Assembly: GCA_026929865.2 (NCBI GenBank)
Contig: CM049404.1
Coordinates: 13,476,501-13,540,500 of the forward strand
Length of the DNA: 64,000 bases
From: Hyperoplus lanceolatus
Taxonomy: Eukaryota > Chordata > Actinopteri > Uranoscopiformes > Ammodytidae
Reading direction: 5' to 3'
Position 1 is the stretch's first letter. Each line of letters begins with the position of its first letter. Of this stretch, positions 33,216 through 44,164 are shown piece by piece. The position numbers and the translations under genes are program-made. The notes under the pieces were generated by a model that saw only the letters and a list, made by a program, of their open reading frames with translations, was not told where the DNA came from and searched no databases.

Positions 33216-33357
33216 ATTTATACTCTGTTAGTAGGACGTCATCCTCTTCATCCACTTGATTCAGCCCTGTGCCCTTTTGCATAAGGCTGTTTGTCCTCCC
33301 AGCACTCTTAAAGCTGTGTTTCTCTGTGGCATCTTCACCAAACGGTATCACACCATC
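33216..33357 (-). CDS. igfn1: igfn1 exon: degenerate second half of Ig2
   Basis: Encodes DGVIPFGEDATEKHSFKSAG, then KGTGLNQVDEEDDVLLTEYK. The opening matches the IGFN1 second Ig (K-DG-x-x-IP-x-G) and the end matches Q-V-x-x-E-D. About six residues are missing between MQK and GTG, and the usual D-x-G-x-Y motif reads GTGLN, so the F strand is damaged. Phase 0 in, phase 1 out (donor TGTAGGT, GT at 33215-33214), still in frame with both neighbours. Either this paralogue has relaxed this domain or the exon is decaying. Confidence 0.65.
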
Positions 33358-33869
33358 CTAACACGTTTACAGAGGAAATGCTGACAAGATAAAACTTTCA
33401 TCTTTTCACTTTGGACAATTTAATTTCAATCTTATGCATTTTGCATGTTAAAGGATGTCAAAGGACATATGTAATTTAAAAAAAGAAACATAAAAAGGTT
33501 GAATATAACATTTTCCAGTTATTTACTTAGATATTCATTTACAATATGTATGTTAATAAGTTGGAAACTCTTATATAATAGATATTTAATCATTTAAACT
33601 CCAATCCAATGTTGAAGGGTAAACATGATGCACTCTAAAATAAATGGGGCACAGTCAATGTAGTACAGTATTCAACATCTAAAGAGATCTTAATCAGTCA
33701 CACTGCACATCATTAACCCCCAGTTTCCTTGCTCTAATTTAGAACAGCCATCTTCTTTTTTTTTTTACAAAGTTATACCTCTATTCGAATACTATCAGTA
33801 CCAGGACTAGAATGAAAAGGGGATTTTAAGTCAGTGACAAACATCTTAAGTGAAATTACAGATCCATAA

Positions 33870-35164
33870 TACACTCAACAAAAAAATAAACGCAACACTT
33901 TTGTTTTTGCTCCCATTTTTCATGAGATGGACTTAAAGATCTAAAATTCATTCCAGATACACAATATTACCATTTCTCTCAAATGTGCATTTTTTTGCTT
34001 TATTGGGGGTCTGGGGACTCAGAACCAGTCAGTATCTGGTGTGACCACCATTTGCCTCATGCGGTGAGTATGCTGGCCATGCAAGAACTGGGATATTTCA
34101 GCTTCCAAGAATTGTGTACAGATCCTTGCAACATGGGACCGTGCATTATCTTGCTGAAACGTGAGGTGATGTTCATGGATGTATGGCACAACAATGGGCC
34201 TCAGGATCTCATCACAGTATCTCTGTGCATTCAAAATGTCATCAATAAAATGCATCTGTGTTCTTCGTCCATAACAGATGCCTGCCCATACCATAACCCC
34301 ACCACCACCATTGGCCACTCGATCCACAACATTGACATCAGCAAAGCACTCACCCACACGACGCCAGACACGCTGTCTGCCATCTGCCCTGAACAATGTA
34401 AACCGAGATTCATCCGTGAAGAGAACACCTCTCCAACGTGCCAGACGGCATCGAATGTGAGCATTTGCCCACTCAAGTCTGTTACGGCAACGAGCTGGAG
34501 TCAGGTCAAGACCCCGATGAGGACGACGAGCATGCAGTTGAGCTTCCCTGAGACGGTTTCTGACAGTTTGTGGAGAAATTGTTTGGTTATGCAAACCAAT
34601 TGTTTCAGCAGCTGTCTCAGTGGCTGGTCTCAGACGATCTTGGAGGTGAACCTGCTGGATGTGGAGGTCCTGGGCTGGTGTGGTTACACGTGGTCTGCGG
34701 TTGTGAGGCCGGTTGGATGTACTGCCATATTCTCAGAAACGCCTTTGGAGACGGCTTATGGTGGAGAAATGAACATTCAATGCACGAGCAACAGATCTGG
34801 TTGACATTCCTGCTGTCAGCATGCCAATTGCACGCTCCCTCAATGCTTGTGGCATCTGTGGCATTTTGCTGTGAGACAAAACTGCACATTTCAGGGTGGC
34901 CTTTTATTGTGGACAGTCTAAGGCACACCTGTGCACTAATCATGATGACAGATCAGCATCTTGATGTGGCACACCTGTGAGGTGGGATGGATTATCTCAG
35001 CAAAGCAGAGGTGCTCACTATCACTCATTTAGACAGATTTGTGAACAATGTTTGAGAGAAATGGTAATATTGTGTATCTGGAATGAATTTTAGATCTTTA
35101 AGTCCATCTCATGAAAAATGGGAGCAAAAACAAAAGTGTTGCGTTTATATTTTTGTTGAGTGTA
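33870..35164 (-). mobile_element. Tc1/mariner-like transposon, 1.3-kb copy
   Basis: The ends are inverted copies of one sequence (CACTCAACAAAAATATAAAC at the left; its complement at the right) flanked by TA, the Tc1/mariner target. It is the longest of six family members here. It contains a transposase frame on the minus strand that is broken and internally deleted. It sits in the igfn1 intron where the front half of Ig2 would be expected. Confidence 0.9.
34019..34864 (-). pseudogene. Tc1-like transposase, inactivated
   Basis: The frame opens with the helix-turn-helix DNA-binding region (ALRERAIGMLTAGMSTRSVA, then ALNVHFSTIS). It then meets an in-frame TGA at 34735-34733, probably from CGA by CpG decay. 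It continues through a second DNA-binding part and the DDE core: FTDESRF carries the first Asp, VMVWAGI follows, and QQDNARSH carries the second Asp. The region with the third catalytic acid (the NPIEN motif in this family) is deleted, and the C-terminal tail is read in a shifted frame. It cannot encode an active enzyme. Confidence 0.85.
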
Positions 35165-35240
35165 TATTTTTTAAACTATACTGATGATTGACCTGTAAGT
35201 AATGCATCCACTGTTCTTTGAAAGCGCTTTGTTTTCATAC

Positions 35241-35427
35241 CTTATACTTCTTTTGCGCTCTCTCCTTCTTCTTCTCTTCCAGTTTTTTGAGAATCGAATG
35301 CAAGTCCCTGACCCCAAATTCAGCACAGATGCGCTCGTAGTCTTTACTGTCAGCTTTCACCATGGCAACCCAGAACTGTTCATCTGTTTCCCCACCTGCT
35401 GTCTCTGTCTGGTTTTCTACAACTGCA
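35241..35427 (-). CDS. igfn1: igfn1 exon: conserved linker helix
   Basis: Encodes VVENQTETAGGETDEQFWVA, then MVKADSKDYERICAEFGVRD and a highly charged helix LHSILKKLEEKKKERAQKK. The segment A-D-x-K-D-Y-E-x-I-C-x-x-x-G is the most specific IGFN1/MyBP-C-like signature here: in MyBP-C relatives the equivalent region is the M-domain tri-helix. It begins in phase 2 and ends in phase 0 (donor GT at 35240-35239). In the family the next exon should carry the front half of Ig2; I did not find it before the next traced exon at 33357. Confidence 0.85.
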
Positions 35428-35539
35428 CTATGGGTGTTAGGCAGAGATTGACAATATAACCAAAAAACAATCAACGATAAAATGTACACATGTAGAAATA
35501 TATGGTTAGGGCTATTTTATATAGTTTTTTCTTTTTTAC

Positions 35540-35585
35540 CTTTTTTTTCGCAGCAATTTTCTGAAATCTGATGGATTTGTTGAAG
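35540..35585 (-). CDS. igfn1: igfn1 microexon: basic linker
   Basis: A 46-nt exon encoding ASTNPSDFRKLLRKK between a TTTCAG acceptor and a GTAAAA donor. FRKLL-KK is the start of the linker helix that follows Ig1 in IGFN1. Phase 1 in, phase 2 out, consistent with both neighbours. It is too short to show as an open reading frame by itself. Confidence 0.75.
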
Positions 35586-35840
35586 CTGAAAGCAAGTTCA
35601 GTTCAAGTTTGATAATGTCTTTTAAAGCTAGACAGTAGATTTTAACTCATATAAAGCTATGAGGGAACTACAAATGATTGATAATGAGGATTTTTTAAAT
35701 AATTAAAAACATACAAAATACTTGCCATTAAGTAAAAAAACAGGAATATGTTTTGAATTACTATACCTGCTACAGTTTCTAATGATCAAAACGCATATTC
35801 AAAGTCCTGTTTAGAACTGTACTGAGTGAGCGACTCTTAC

Positions 35841-35940
35841 CATCAATCACATTTAATATAGTTGTGCAGACAGCTTTGCCATAATCGTTTACAGCGTAGC
35901 ATTTGTATGTATCTGCTTCTTCTGCAGTCACTTTGCAAAT
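35841..35940 (-). CDS. igfn1: igfn1 exon: Ig1 second half
   Basis: Encodes ICKVTAEEADTYKCYAVNDY, then GKAVCTTILNVID. The D-x-Y-x-C F-strand motif (ADTYKC) completes the I-set Ig domain begun in the previous exon. Acceptor AG is at 35942-35941 and donor GT at 35840-35839; phase 0 in, phase 1 out. Confidence 0.85.
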
Positions 35941-36082
35941 CTAGAAATGCAAACAATATGGGACATGGCAAGTTATTAGATGCACAGATTGAAGGCTCAC
36001 AGCAGCTGTCACATATTTTAATGCAGCACTGTGTTTTTCCTTACTGTTAAATACATATGTATTCAATCATTTAGTCACTCAC

Positions 36083-36222
36083 CTCTAATGTATACTCTCC
36101 AGTTGATTCGTCATATTTACTCTGAAATTTTTTCTTTTCCGAAACAGTCCCTTTAGCTCTTCTCCATGACACCTTTGGTTTTGGATCCCCGTTCACCACT
36201 GCCTTGAAAACAACCAATTTCC
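36083..36222 (-). CDS. igfn1: igfn1 exon: Ig1 first half
   Basis: Encodes GKLVVFKAVVNGDPKPKVSW followed by RRAKGT and KYDESTGEYTLE. The pattern (V-F-K-A-V-V-G-x-P-x-P-x-V-x-W) is the B-C strand core of an I-set Ig domain, with the conserved Trp present. The usual B-strand Cys is replaced by Lys/Ala (FKAVV), which is common in intracellular I-set domains. Donor GT is at 36082-36081; the exon ends in phase 0. Confidence 0.85.
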
Positions 36223-36390
36223 CTAAAATGTATAAGAAAATATTTCATTGTAATTTTGACATCTACTGTATGATATTCAGTCGGTGTTCATAATTGGAAA
36301 GATTGTGCCTTGACACACAACCAATCATGTTTTCTTTCACCAGTCATGTATTGGCATGCAGTTGTAATGCTCTATTATATTAAAACCTAC

Positions 36391-36513
36391 CTGCATTGAT
36401 AGTCACTGGTGGTGGTCCACTCTCAAAATCTGGGGTGCTTTTCCCATCTGGTATGTCTACTAAATATTGAGTGATCATTACTCCAGGAGTCTTAGATTTT
36501 CTTCGGATGGCAG
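36391..36513 (-). CDS. igfn1: igfn1 exon: N-terminal IGFN1 signature and start of Ig1
   Basis: The frame encodes AIRRKSKTPGVMITQYLVD, then STPDFESGPPPVTINAG. This matches the opening of vertebrate IGFN1 (R-K-S-x-x-PGV and STPDFE are the recognisable pieces). Acceptor AG is at 36515-36514 and donor GT at 36390-36389; phase 1 in, phase 1 out. It carries the region just before the first Ig domain and its first strand. One of the strongest family identifiers in the window. Confidence 0.85.
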
Positions 36514-38756
36514 CTAAGGAAAAGCCAGCAAGAATAAAACTAATATCAGTTAATTATGAGCATTGTAAAGTACAAGCTAACATTAAAAACTAAACAAAAA
36601 TCTATTTTATACTGAAATACTTCACTAGGTAGGGAGTGCAGAATTATGTTTTGCTACCAGCAGATGTCAGTAGTGACAAATGTTTTCCCAGTGATGCTTT
36701 TGTGTGTCTGTTGAAACTAAACTTAAAGGAAATACTGCACACAGCTGCATGTTGGCTGATACTGCCATGTATAAGTGTCACACTATTACGTACTCTCTGA
36801 TACAAAACCATAGCTCATGTATAGATTTTCACATAATTAATGCAATCAACGATCACTTCCATTATCAATGAATCGGTTTCTCCATTTTTGTTGCTACTAC
36901 TACACAAATCATTTCAGCTCTAGTACACATATTCAATACGTTGCCCACAAAGATAAATGAATACACTATACACAGTAAGTCACATAAGCAATTTAAACAG
37001 AAGTGCACAAAATCCACTTTGTGATCCCGTGCCTGCCTGTTTTGCTGCAGATTTCTTCTTATCGTGTGCAAAGATAGAGGATCACAGAGTAGTCGATGAA
37101 TAACAACATTAATCCTGATTAATGATTATTATGACAAGGACTGAAATAGGAAAACTGCCACCCTGTCATACAAGTAACTGAGGCCGACTGATTTGACATG
37201 GTAGTAAATACATGTTTCAGGTTATCAACACAAAGACAAGACATGTCACAAACAAACACAGCAGTCAATAATACCTAATGTATTATTCAATATTTAGTAT
37301 AAAATTCATAATAGTCAATGTAGGTCAGCATTGTATTCAAACAGTACAGTGGTGCATGGAGACCTCAAAACACTTCTATGTCTACCAGAAAATAAGACGG
37401 CTTTTACTTCACCTGTCTTGTTGCCAGACACCTCATTAAAACGTTGAATGTATTGATGAACGAGGGAGAAATCTGGGTGAGAGGAAATGACACTAGATCA
37501 GTAAAAAGTACATGAGTGGATGGTAGCTTTAAGATATTAAAATATGTGAGAGAGAAAGAGAGACTTCCTGCCTTTGAGGCACACAATACATTTAGACTAC
37601 CTACCAAGATCTAATGCATGCAAGTCTGTGCAAGCTTCAGTTCAGTTGAATATGTGTGCGGCAAACACATTTCTGGAGTTTGGTACCAGCAACCAAGTAT
37701 TTATTAAGAGAGAAACATACCAAAGTAATTGAGTGGGATATATATATAGGGGAGAGTGGGGGGAGCTTTGCCACTTTTACTCAAAGTTACTTTAAAGTGA
37801 GGCCTTGACAGTAAAGTCTCCAACTAAAATATGTATGTATATTTCAGGATGTGATGCATCCCTGGCAACAATAACTTTGGATCTGTAATAAGCTGTTAAA
37901 GAAATATAGCTTTCGGAAAAAATACGTCTTGTGGCACAACTTGCCACCGGTGCGGGGTAAGTTGTGCCTTTGGAGAGAATATCATGGGGTAAATTTTAGG
38001 GCCCGGCTGATATGGATTTTTGAGTGCTGATGCTTTTCAGAGAAAAATTACGATAACGATTAAATCGTCCGTTTTTTTTTTTTAAATCCCCAAAATATAT
38101 ATTGAGAAAATGTACTTTTTTGAACCCTATAAATACTTGTTACTGTCAATAGGTGTACAGGAACTTTTTATTTATTGAAATATGCATTATCTAAAAAAAA
38201 GAAAGTGTTACAAATATGTCTAAAGTGACATGACACATTTTTAAACTTAGACATTGCACATTTTATGTAACTGCACCCAACCCTCTGGAACTCCCTCCCT
38301 CCAAACATCAGCATCTTAGACTAAATAAACTCAGTCAAAAGTCAACTCAAAACTCACTCAAAATATTTATTTAATTTAATTTAAATAAACCTTAAATAAG
38401 TAATTGTCTTATGGATTTGTCTTGCATTACAGTTTATGAGATATATATCAATGGCACAATTTACCCCATGGTATTCTCTCTTGTGGCACAACTTACACCA
38501 CACCAGGGGCAAGTTGTGCCACAAGACAACTTTTTTTCCGAAAGCTATATTTCTTAAACAATTTATTCCAGATCCAAAGTTTTTATTGCCAGGGATGCAC
38601 AGCATACTGAAATATATGTACTAGGGCTGTCAAAATTAACGCATTAACGCAGGGTGATTCATTTCTGGAATTATCGGCGTTAATTGTTTTAACGCATTTA
38701 ACGCATGTGCAGAATGATCCGCCCCGTACATCCCACCGGCTCTGCACTTCAGTCAC

Positions 38757-38883
38757 TAGCCTCGTTTGAGAGGGAGCCGTCTAGCTAAGACCTGCGCAGA
38801 CGCTGGTCTTGCTGTGCACTCAGCAAGACGCGCGTCATAATTGCGAGGGTCTGAGCAAGACGGCTCCTGCTCAAACGAGGCTA
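38757..38883. mobile_element. Small palindromic MITE nested in the hAT element
   Basis: TAGCCTCGTTTGAGAGGGAG and its near-complement ending CTCAAACGAGGCTA form arms of about 35 bases within 127 bp. Flanking target duplication not clear. Confidence 0.6.
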
Positions 38884-39177
38884 CTCTAACGTTGTGGCTG
38901 AACCAGGATTAGTAGCTGCGCGCAGCCAAACATAGCAGCACGTTAGCCCGTGCCGTGTTTCAAAGTTCTAAACTGCTAACGGCCACGTTTGTGTCGGGGG
39001 TATTGATAGTATATAAAATCAACTGCCGCGGGTGGCAGTTGATGTCGAAGCAGCAGCAGGAGGAGAAACATTGTCCGCTCTGTTCAGAGCCCGCGAGGAC
39101 ACAAACGTCTGCAGTTTTCAGCGGTGTGTCTGCTTCCTGGCACACATGAACAGTCCCCTAGGACGTGGTCGCGCGCG

Positions 39178-39188
39178 CACACACACAC

Positions 39189-39264
<76 letters not shown>
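39178..39264. repeat. (CA)n microsatellite
   Basis: About 43 CA units with one CG interruption, inside the hAT element. The long frame across it is a repeat artefact. Confidence 0.95.
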
Positions 39265-39265
<1 letters not shown>

Positions 39266-39732
39266 GCGGACTTTAATCAAGTTGTATTCAAGAATGCACA
39301 ACCTATAGATTCACCAAATAAATGGCATTCTATTGCCGATCCTATATTTGCCCAAAGACATAGTAAAGAGACAGACCAATTGAATTATGGTTTGGTAGGT
39401 AGGCCTATATATTTTAGTTTGATCTAAATTTATTTTCAGTATTAAAACTCATCATTTGGATTTTCAATTAATAAACATTGTAATTTTAAATGTACATATC
39501 CACCTTCTGTCATTTATATTTCCATACTACAACATACAGAGAAAATTAAAAATGTTCGGGCATATTTCGAATGGTAAAATTAATCGTGATTAATCCACAG
39601 AATCCTGTGATTAATCTGATTAAAATTTGTAGTCGTTTGACAGCCCTAATATGTACATATTTGAATTGGAGACTTTACTGTCAAGGCCTCACTTTAAAAT
39701 CACTTTGAGTAAAAAGTGGCACAACTTAGGCC

Positions 39733-39774
<42 letters not shown>
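39733..39774. repeat. (TCTG)n microsatellite at an igfn1 splice donor
   Basis: Ten TCTG units end at the donor of the acidic cassette exon. On the transcript strand the intron starts GTAAGACAGACAGACAG. Confidence 0.95.
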
Positions 39775-39775
<1 letters not shown>

Positions 39776-39778
39776 TAC

Positions 39779-39937
39779 CAGCAAAGCTCACAATGACAAA
39801 GAAACCATCATCATCATCTTTCTGGCCATCTGAACTCTCATCAGTGGTGTCGTTAAGCGGAATGGAGATGTCAGTCTCTTCTGAGCTACTGTAGACAATC
39901 ACTTTCTTTTTGGTGACCAGCGTATACAGCCATGCCA
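39779..39937 (-). CDS. igfn1: igfn1 acidic N-terminal cassette exon
   Basis: The frame encodes a basic-hydrophobic start (KKKVIVYSSSEETD), an acidic stretch (NDTTDESSDG, KDDDD) and FFVIVSFA, ending at a strong donor (GCTG then GTAAGA). The donor is phase 1, which joins correctly to the RRKSK exon at 36513. If the acceptor is the AG at 39939-39938 the exon is 159 nt, phase 1 at both ends, and could be included or skipped without a frame change. That acceptor has a poor pyrimidine tract, so the 5' border is uncertain. A mutated copy of this exon lies at about 61963-62230 inside a TIR element. A (TCTG)n microsatellite begins four bases inside the following intron. Confidence 0.55.
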
Positions 39938-41480
39938 CTGGCACAACTCTCAGAAATTTACTTTGCACTAGCTGTGGAACCAACCAGACATGTGATTCCC
40001 CCTCCATTTCTGCCTTTAAATCAAGGCTCAAAACCCATCTGTACACCCTGGCTAACCCAAAGACCCTGTCAGACTTAGTTTGGAAAGGAAAGGAACAGAA
40101 AGCTCATGGAAGCCTGAAGGTCACAGATGATCACAGTAAAGGGCAGCAGGAAGACAACCCTAATCCAGGGATGTTTTCTCACATCCTCAGTTTATCAGAA
40201 AAGCCTGATATAGAAGAACTTGAGTCAAGTGGCTGTTGAAGTGCTTGTGAGTTGAGAAAACTACAGTATAACGTGCATAGTTCCCATGAAACGTACAACT
40301 TAATGGAGATACTGTCTATTATGTTGTTGGAGTGAATGTTTTTATGTTGCGATTAAGCTCTGTAAAGTCAAAGGGAGCTGCACATTCAGCGGCAAACTCT
40401 TTATCTCTTTAATCATTATGAGTATTGCATTGTTTTCACATGTAGCCAAAGTAAACAAATACATGTTCAGTCATTTTCCCATATTGGTAGCAGGAACACA
40501 GCCTTATGATGACATGTTTAAGGTATAGACTTAATAATCCAGTTAAATACCTTTTTATTTATTTTAATTGAATTGCAATTACCATTAACATGTTATTTTG
40601 TTTAAGTATTATAGGACTTTTTAGGATAGATAGATGGACCAAAATTTTAAGTTTAAAATGTTTTAATATTTATTTAGTTTTTATATAAAGTATTGTTGAA
40701 GCCTGCACATTACTTATGTTGATAATGCAACACAACACTTAATGTTTCAAAGCCACTGCCTCGATTTACCAATCTGTAAATATATACAACATGGAGTGCT
40801 TTTCGACCTTCTAAATTGCTCATTGACTCCAGCAATATGTTATGTTATGCTTTGACAGGACAAGTGGCAGCTAATTTTCTCCCACTTTGAATGATGAATT
40901 TACTTTAACACAGTTTATTAGATGGTAATTAAACTAGTTTGCTCATGACAATTGCCCAATTTACAGATAATCACTGCCAAATAGTTTTGTAATACAATGT
41001 GATGAATTATTTTACAAAACAATGTAGCAGTACCTACAGAATAGGAGCTTAATCATAATTGTTCACTTTTATTATTTAGGAATAAACTTATAAAGATATG
41101 AATAATGTGACTTTAAGCCTTGGAGAAAAATATTTAGTGATATATCAGTTTGTAAAATCCATTTCCATTAGATTTATCTTTACGAACGGAAGAATTTACA
41201 TAAAGGTAAACAAACATTTTAAAAAAGAGAAGAATGCTTGCTTTTAAAAAAATCAATATATTTACATTCAGAAAATCAAACATAAACAAGACAACAGACT
41301 AAATTTCACACTATCTGTCCTAATCTGTTAAATGGTTTGCTTCAATCTGCTAATGCATAATTTTATGTATGTAAAGATGGACACCAGGCCAATTTTTTCT
41401 TGCTTAAATCAGTGACATCAAACAGGACAAAGCAGAAAATTAAGTTATTTGACGAGAAAAGAGGCACTGCAGTACTGTAC

Positions 41481-41562
41481 TTCGTTTGCTGGTCTTGGGA
41501 CCCGCGTTCTTGTCCCTTTTCCACATTTTGCCAAGACTTAACTGTCAAATGGAACCTGTAAC
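41481..41562 (-). CDS. igfn1: igfn1 5' exon with probable start codon
   Basis: A polypyrimidine/CAG acceptor ends at 41563. An ATG at 41526-41524 opens a basic N-terminus (MWKRDKNAGPKTSKR). The exon ends in phase 1 before a GT at 41480-41479, which matches the phase-1 acceptors of the next two candidate exons. The donor (GAA then GTACAG) is weak and the exon is short, so the assignment rests mainly on phase and position. Bases upstream of the ATG would be 5' UTR. A further noncoding exon must lie higher in the window or beyond; I did not find it. Confidence 0.45.
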
Positions 41563-42579
41563 CTGCAAATAAATGTGAACAAAACCATTAGTACCAATGA
41601 TATGACCAGACAGAAATGTTCCTTTGCATTATAAGTACAATCTAACTATTTATCTAACTATATAAATAGAGGAAAGTCTGTCAGACAGTCTGTGTGTCAT
41701 TCCTAATTTTTCTTCTCAACGGCTTGACCTATCATGCTGAAATATCACATGGCCCCTCAGTATATAATTGGTCAGACGCTGGCATAGCCATTTTTCACAT
41801 TTGTCACTGCAAACGTTGAAAAATTGCTTGATTTCTGTGGCGCATTTGTGCTGCATATCCTGAAGCAGACACAGTACCCCGCTGTTTGCACAAACATAGA
41901 CACAGAGGGGGAAAAAGTGGGTCTGATTTACCATACTGTAGATGTTTCCCGATGGCCGGGCCTGCTCAGGCGATCGGGTGTGTGCATTCTAGCGGATTGA
42001 TAAATGTGTCAATCTAGTGAAACTTTCGTAAGATTCTGTTTCCCTTTGCTGATCACTGACACAGTGTAATTCTGGTGAGCTGATATAGCCAAGTTATATC
42101 GGGAGTGCTGTGCCTGCCTGTATCATACAGTGTTATGGCTACTTCACAGCAATCTGAAGGTACAAACATGCTTTTATGTTTTATTCATATAAGATAGACT
42201 ATTTTAAATCATGTAAAATATGTTTTTAGCAGGTGTGGTTAACTTTTGATGGGTTATTCAGGGTTTTTCCTGGCTCAGAATGGGCCTTTGGGGGGTCAGT
42301 ACGCGACAACTTTTTTTGGAGTCGCGACTGTGCAACAGTAAAGGCAAACGGTTTGTGTATTTTAAGAGGGGTGTGGGGTTAAGGAGAGGGGAGTTTCTGT
42401 CCAGCTCGAGAGCATTTGAGTCATTCTGTCAATCACTGCGTAACCATGGAGCTCACTGACGCTTATGAAATCACAATAAACAACCTGTAGATATGAAGTC
42501 AAAATACTAATAATGACTAGGCCTACCTATTTAATACTTTAATTGTTTCTAATTGATCTAAACCATGGAAATTGCAAGA

Positions 42580-43430
42580 AGGTAGGGCTGGTCGATTATG
42601 AAAAAATCATAATCATGATTATTTTGAGTAATCACATTGTGTTACCACGATTATTAAAGACAGTTAATCATTGATTTAAGAACATTATGCATTTATTTTA
42701 CTTTTAACAAGGTTTTTTTCTAATAACACCATGACTTTGGACTTTAAACAAAGGCCTAATTGAACTGAAAACAGGGAGAATAGAAATAGGCTAAATAAGT
42801 GAAACATATTTTTAATAATTGAATAAAATAAATATGTCAAAATAAAAATAACCAGTTGTAAATGATGTTGATAGGGCACGTCTTTTGATAGCATTAAATG
42901 TAAGAGCATGATTTATTTACGTCAAGGAGCGTCCCGAAAATCTACATAGTTTTTTGTGATGTGATTCATGTCAGGTTGCTCTATAGCAGTGTATAACAAG
43001 AAAAGAAGACCAGAAAAGTAGTATAATAGGATCTCTTTTAGGGAGTAACACAAAAGTCATGGTTCAGTGTGTACCTCGGTTTTTAAGTCACGGTTCGGTT
43101 CTGTAAGGTACAGTTCTTAGTTAAGAGGAACAATGTTAAAAAGACTGTGTGCAGCATTAACTGTACAATTGCAGCCTAAAGGTATTTTTCAGTACAGAAA
43201 AGAAGATACTGCCGCAAACAACCATGGTTTCCAATAAATAAAATACTTCTCAAATAAAAGTGCAAGTTCCGCACCACAATCAAATCAAGTCTGTTACATT
43301 CAGCATATTTACGTCATCTTGACGCTATTTACGCCATAACTACGTATTGTGGTATGGTGCAGTTCGGTACTGTATAGCCTGTGCGGTTCGGTAGGGATAT
43401 GAATACATGTATTTGTTACACCCCTATTAA
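42580..43430. repeat. Cluster of truncated TIR elements
   Basis: Three pieces abut. TAGGGCTGGTCGATTATG at 42585 is a left hAT-like end without its partner. 42936-43039 is an inverted fragment of the 28.2-kb TTAA MITE (TCTACATAGTTTTTTGTGAT and TAGTATAATAGGATCTCTTT). About 43038-43427 ends GTTACACCCCTA, opposite a decayed GGGAGTAACAC start. All are in DNA with no visible gene. Confidence 0.55.
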
Positions 43431-44104
43431 TGATGACACGTAATGGTATTATGCAGGCCCAATTTGGATACAAAAGGTCATTGTATTCCATTATAGTAAC
43501 AAAAAAAAGTATGTGATAGATAAAAGATAGATAGATATAAGTGAGTCATCTAATTTTCATTTTAGTTTTAGTTTTTGTTGCCTTTATTTACATGTGTTCA
43601 GAATGGAGGTATGGTGGACGGAATCTGCCAAATATATATAGGCCCCTGCTTAAAAAGTGGCCTGTCTGGGACTTTATTTTGCACTATATTTCCCGGCCTG
43701 AATGATTGTCCCAGTCCGGCCCTGCACACATGGACCCCACGAGTGCAATCAAATTGCAAGCAGAGATCAAAAACATGACAAAAAATATTTTTTCAAATTT
43801 TTCACTGCAAACTTTGAAAAAAGATTTGTGTGGTGCATTTTTGTACTATTAAAAGCCTGCGTATGCGCAACTGGACCGACTCATTTAAGGTTGTTGTTGT
43901 TTTGTTTTTGTTTACCCCTAATTTCTGTACTGACTGAATATATCAAATATATTGCTATGAGGTTGACAGTCAGATTAAACTCCTATAAATGTATACATGA
44001 TTTACTTGTATAGATCTGCCAGCCCTAGTGTGTATCTACCCATGTTTATCTATGGTTTGTGGATTATATGTTAAGCAAGGTCAAAAGGTAAATCTATTAA
44101 TAAA

Positions 44105-44108
<4 letters not shown>

Positions 44109-44164
<56 letters not shown>

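Larger units (their letters stand above)
38622..39648. mobile_element. hAT nonautonomous element with perfect 8-bp TSD
   Basis: Ends TAGGGCTGTC and GACAGCCCTA, flanked on both sides by ATATGTAC (38614-38621 and 39649-39656). Eight-base target duplications and these ends are diagnostic of hAT. The interior has a (CA)n array and another small inverted-repeat element (38757-38883). No transposase. Confidence 0.9.
37747..39732. mobile_element. Long-TIR element (TAGGGGAGAGTGG ends), first copy
   Basis: The left end TAGGGGAGAGTGGGGGGAG at 37747 and the right part CTTTGAGTAAAAAGTGGCAC to 39727 are inverted arms. The arms extend through CCAACTAAAATATGTATG, GGATGTGATGCATCCCTGG, GAAATATAGCTTTCGG and the GGCACAACTTGCC blocks, roughly 250 bases each. 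The very right end has dissolved into a (TCTG)n run beside the igfn1 cassette exon. It carries a nested hAT element at 38622-39648. Confidence 0.75.
2735..41562 (-). other. igfn1: igfn1 gene locus (whole extent traced)
   Basis: Minus-strand gene assembled from exons with GT/AG borders. Coding lengths from the ATG at 41526 to the stop at 2898-2896, omitting the truncated exon copy near 28.08 kb, total 4,554 nt before the stop. That is exactly 1,518 codons, which supports the exon borders. IGFN1 is a striated-muscle protein reported at the Z-disc and as a partner of KY. The N-terminal exon following the tract RRKSKTPGV, the linker exon with DSKDYERICAEFGV, and the C-terminal Ig-FN3-Ig arrangement match what I recall of vertebrate IGFN1. 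Most internal exons begin and end in phase 1, as in titin-like modular genes. Teleosts have several igfn1 paralogues, so the exact one is uncertain. Nearly every intron is enlarged by transposons. Confidence 0.85.

Noticed and set aside
33983-34804. 273-codon plus-strand open frame
   Set aside because: It is the antisense of the Tc1 transposase core; the minus strand carries the recognisable HTH and DDE motifs.
36865-37071. 68-codon minus-strand frame upstream of the first Ig exon
   Set aside because: No igfn1-like sequence, and the phase and borders do not fit between the traced exons.
39032-39427. 131-codon frame across the CA repeat
   Set aside because: The (TH)n stretch is a microsatellite artefact inside a hAT element.
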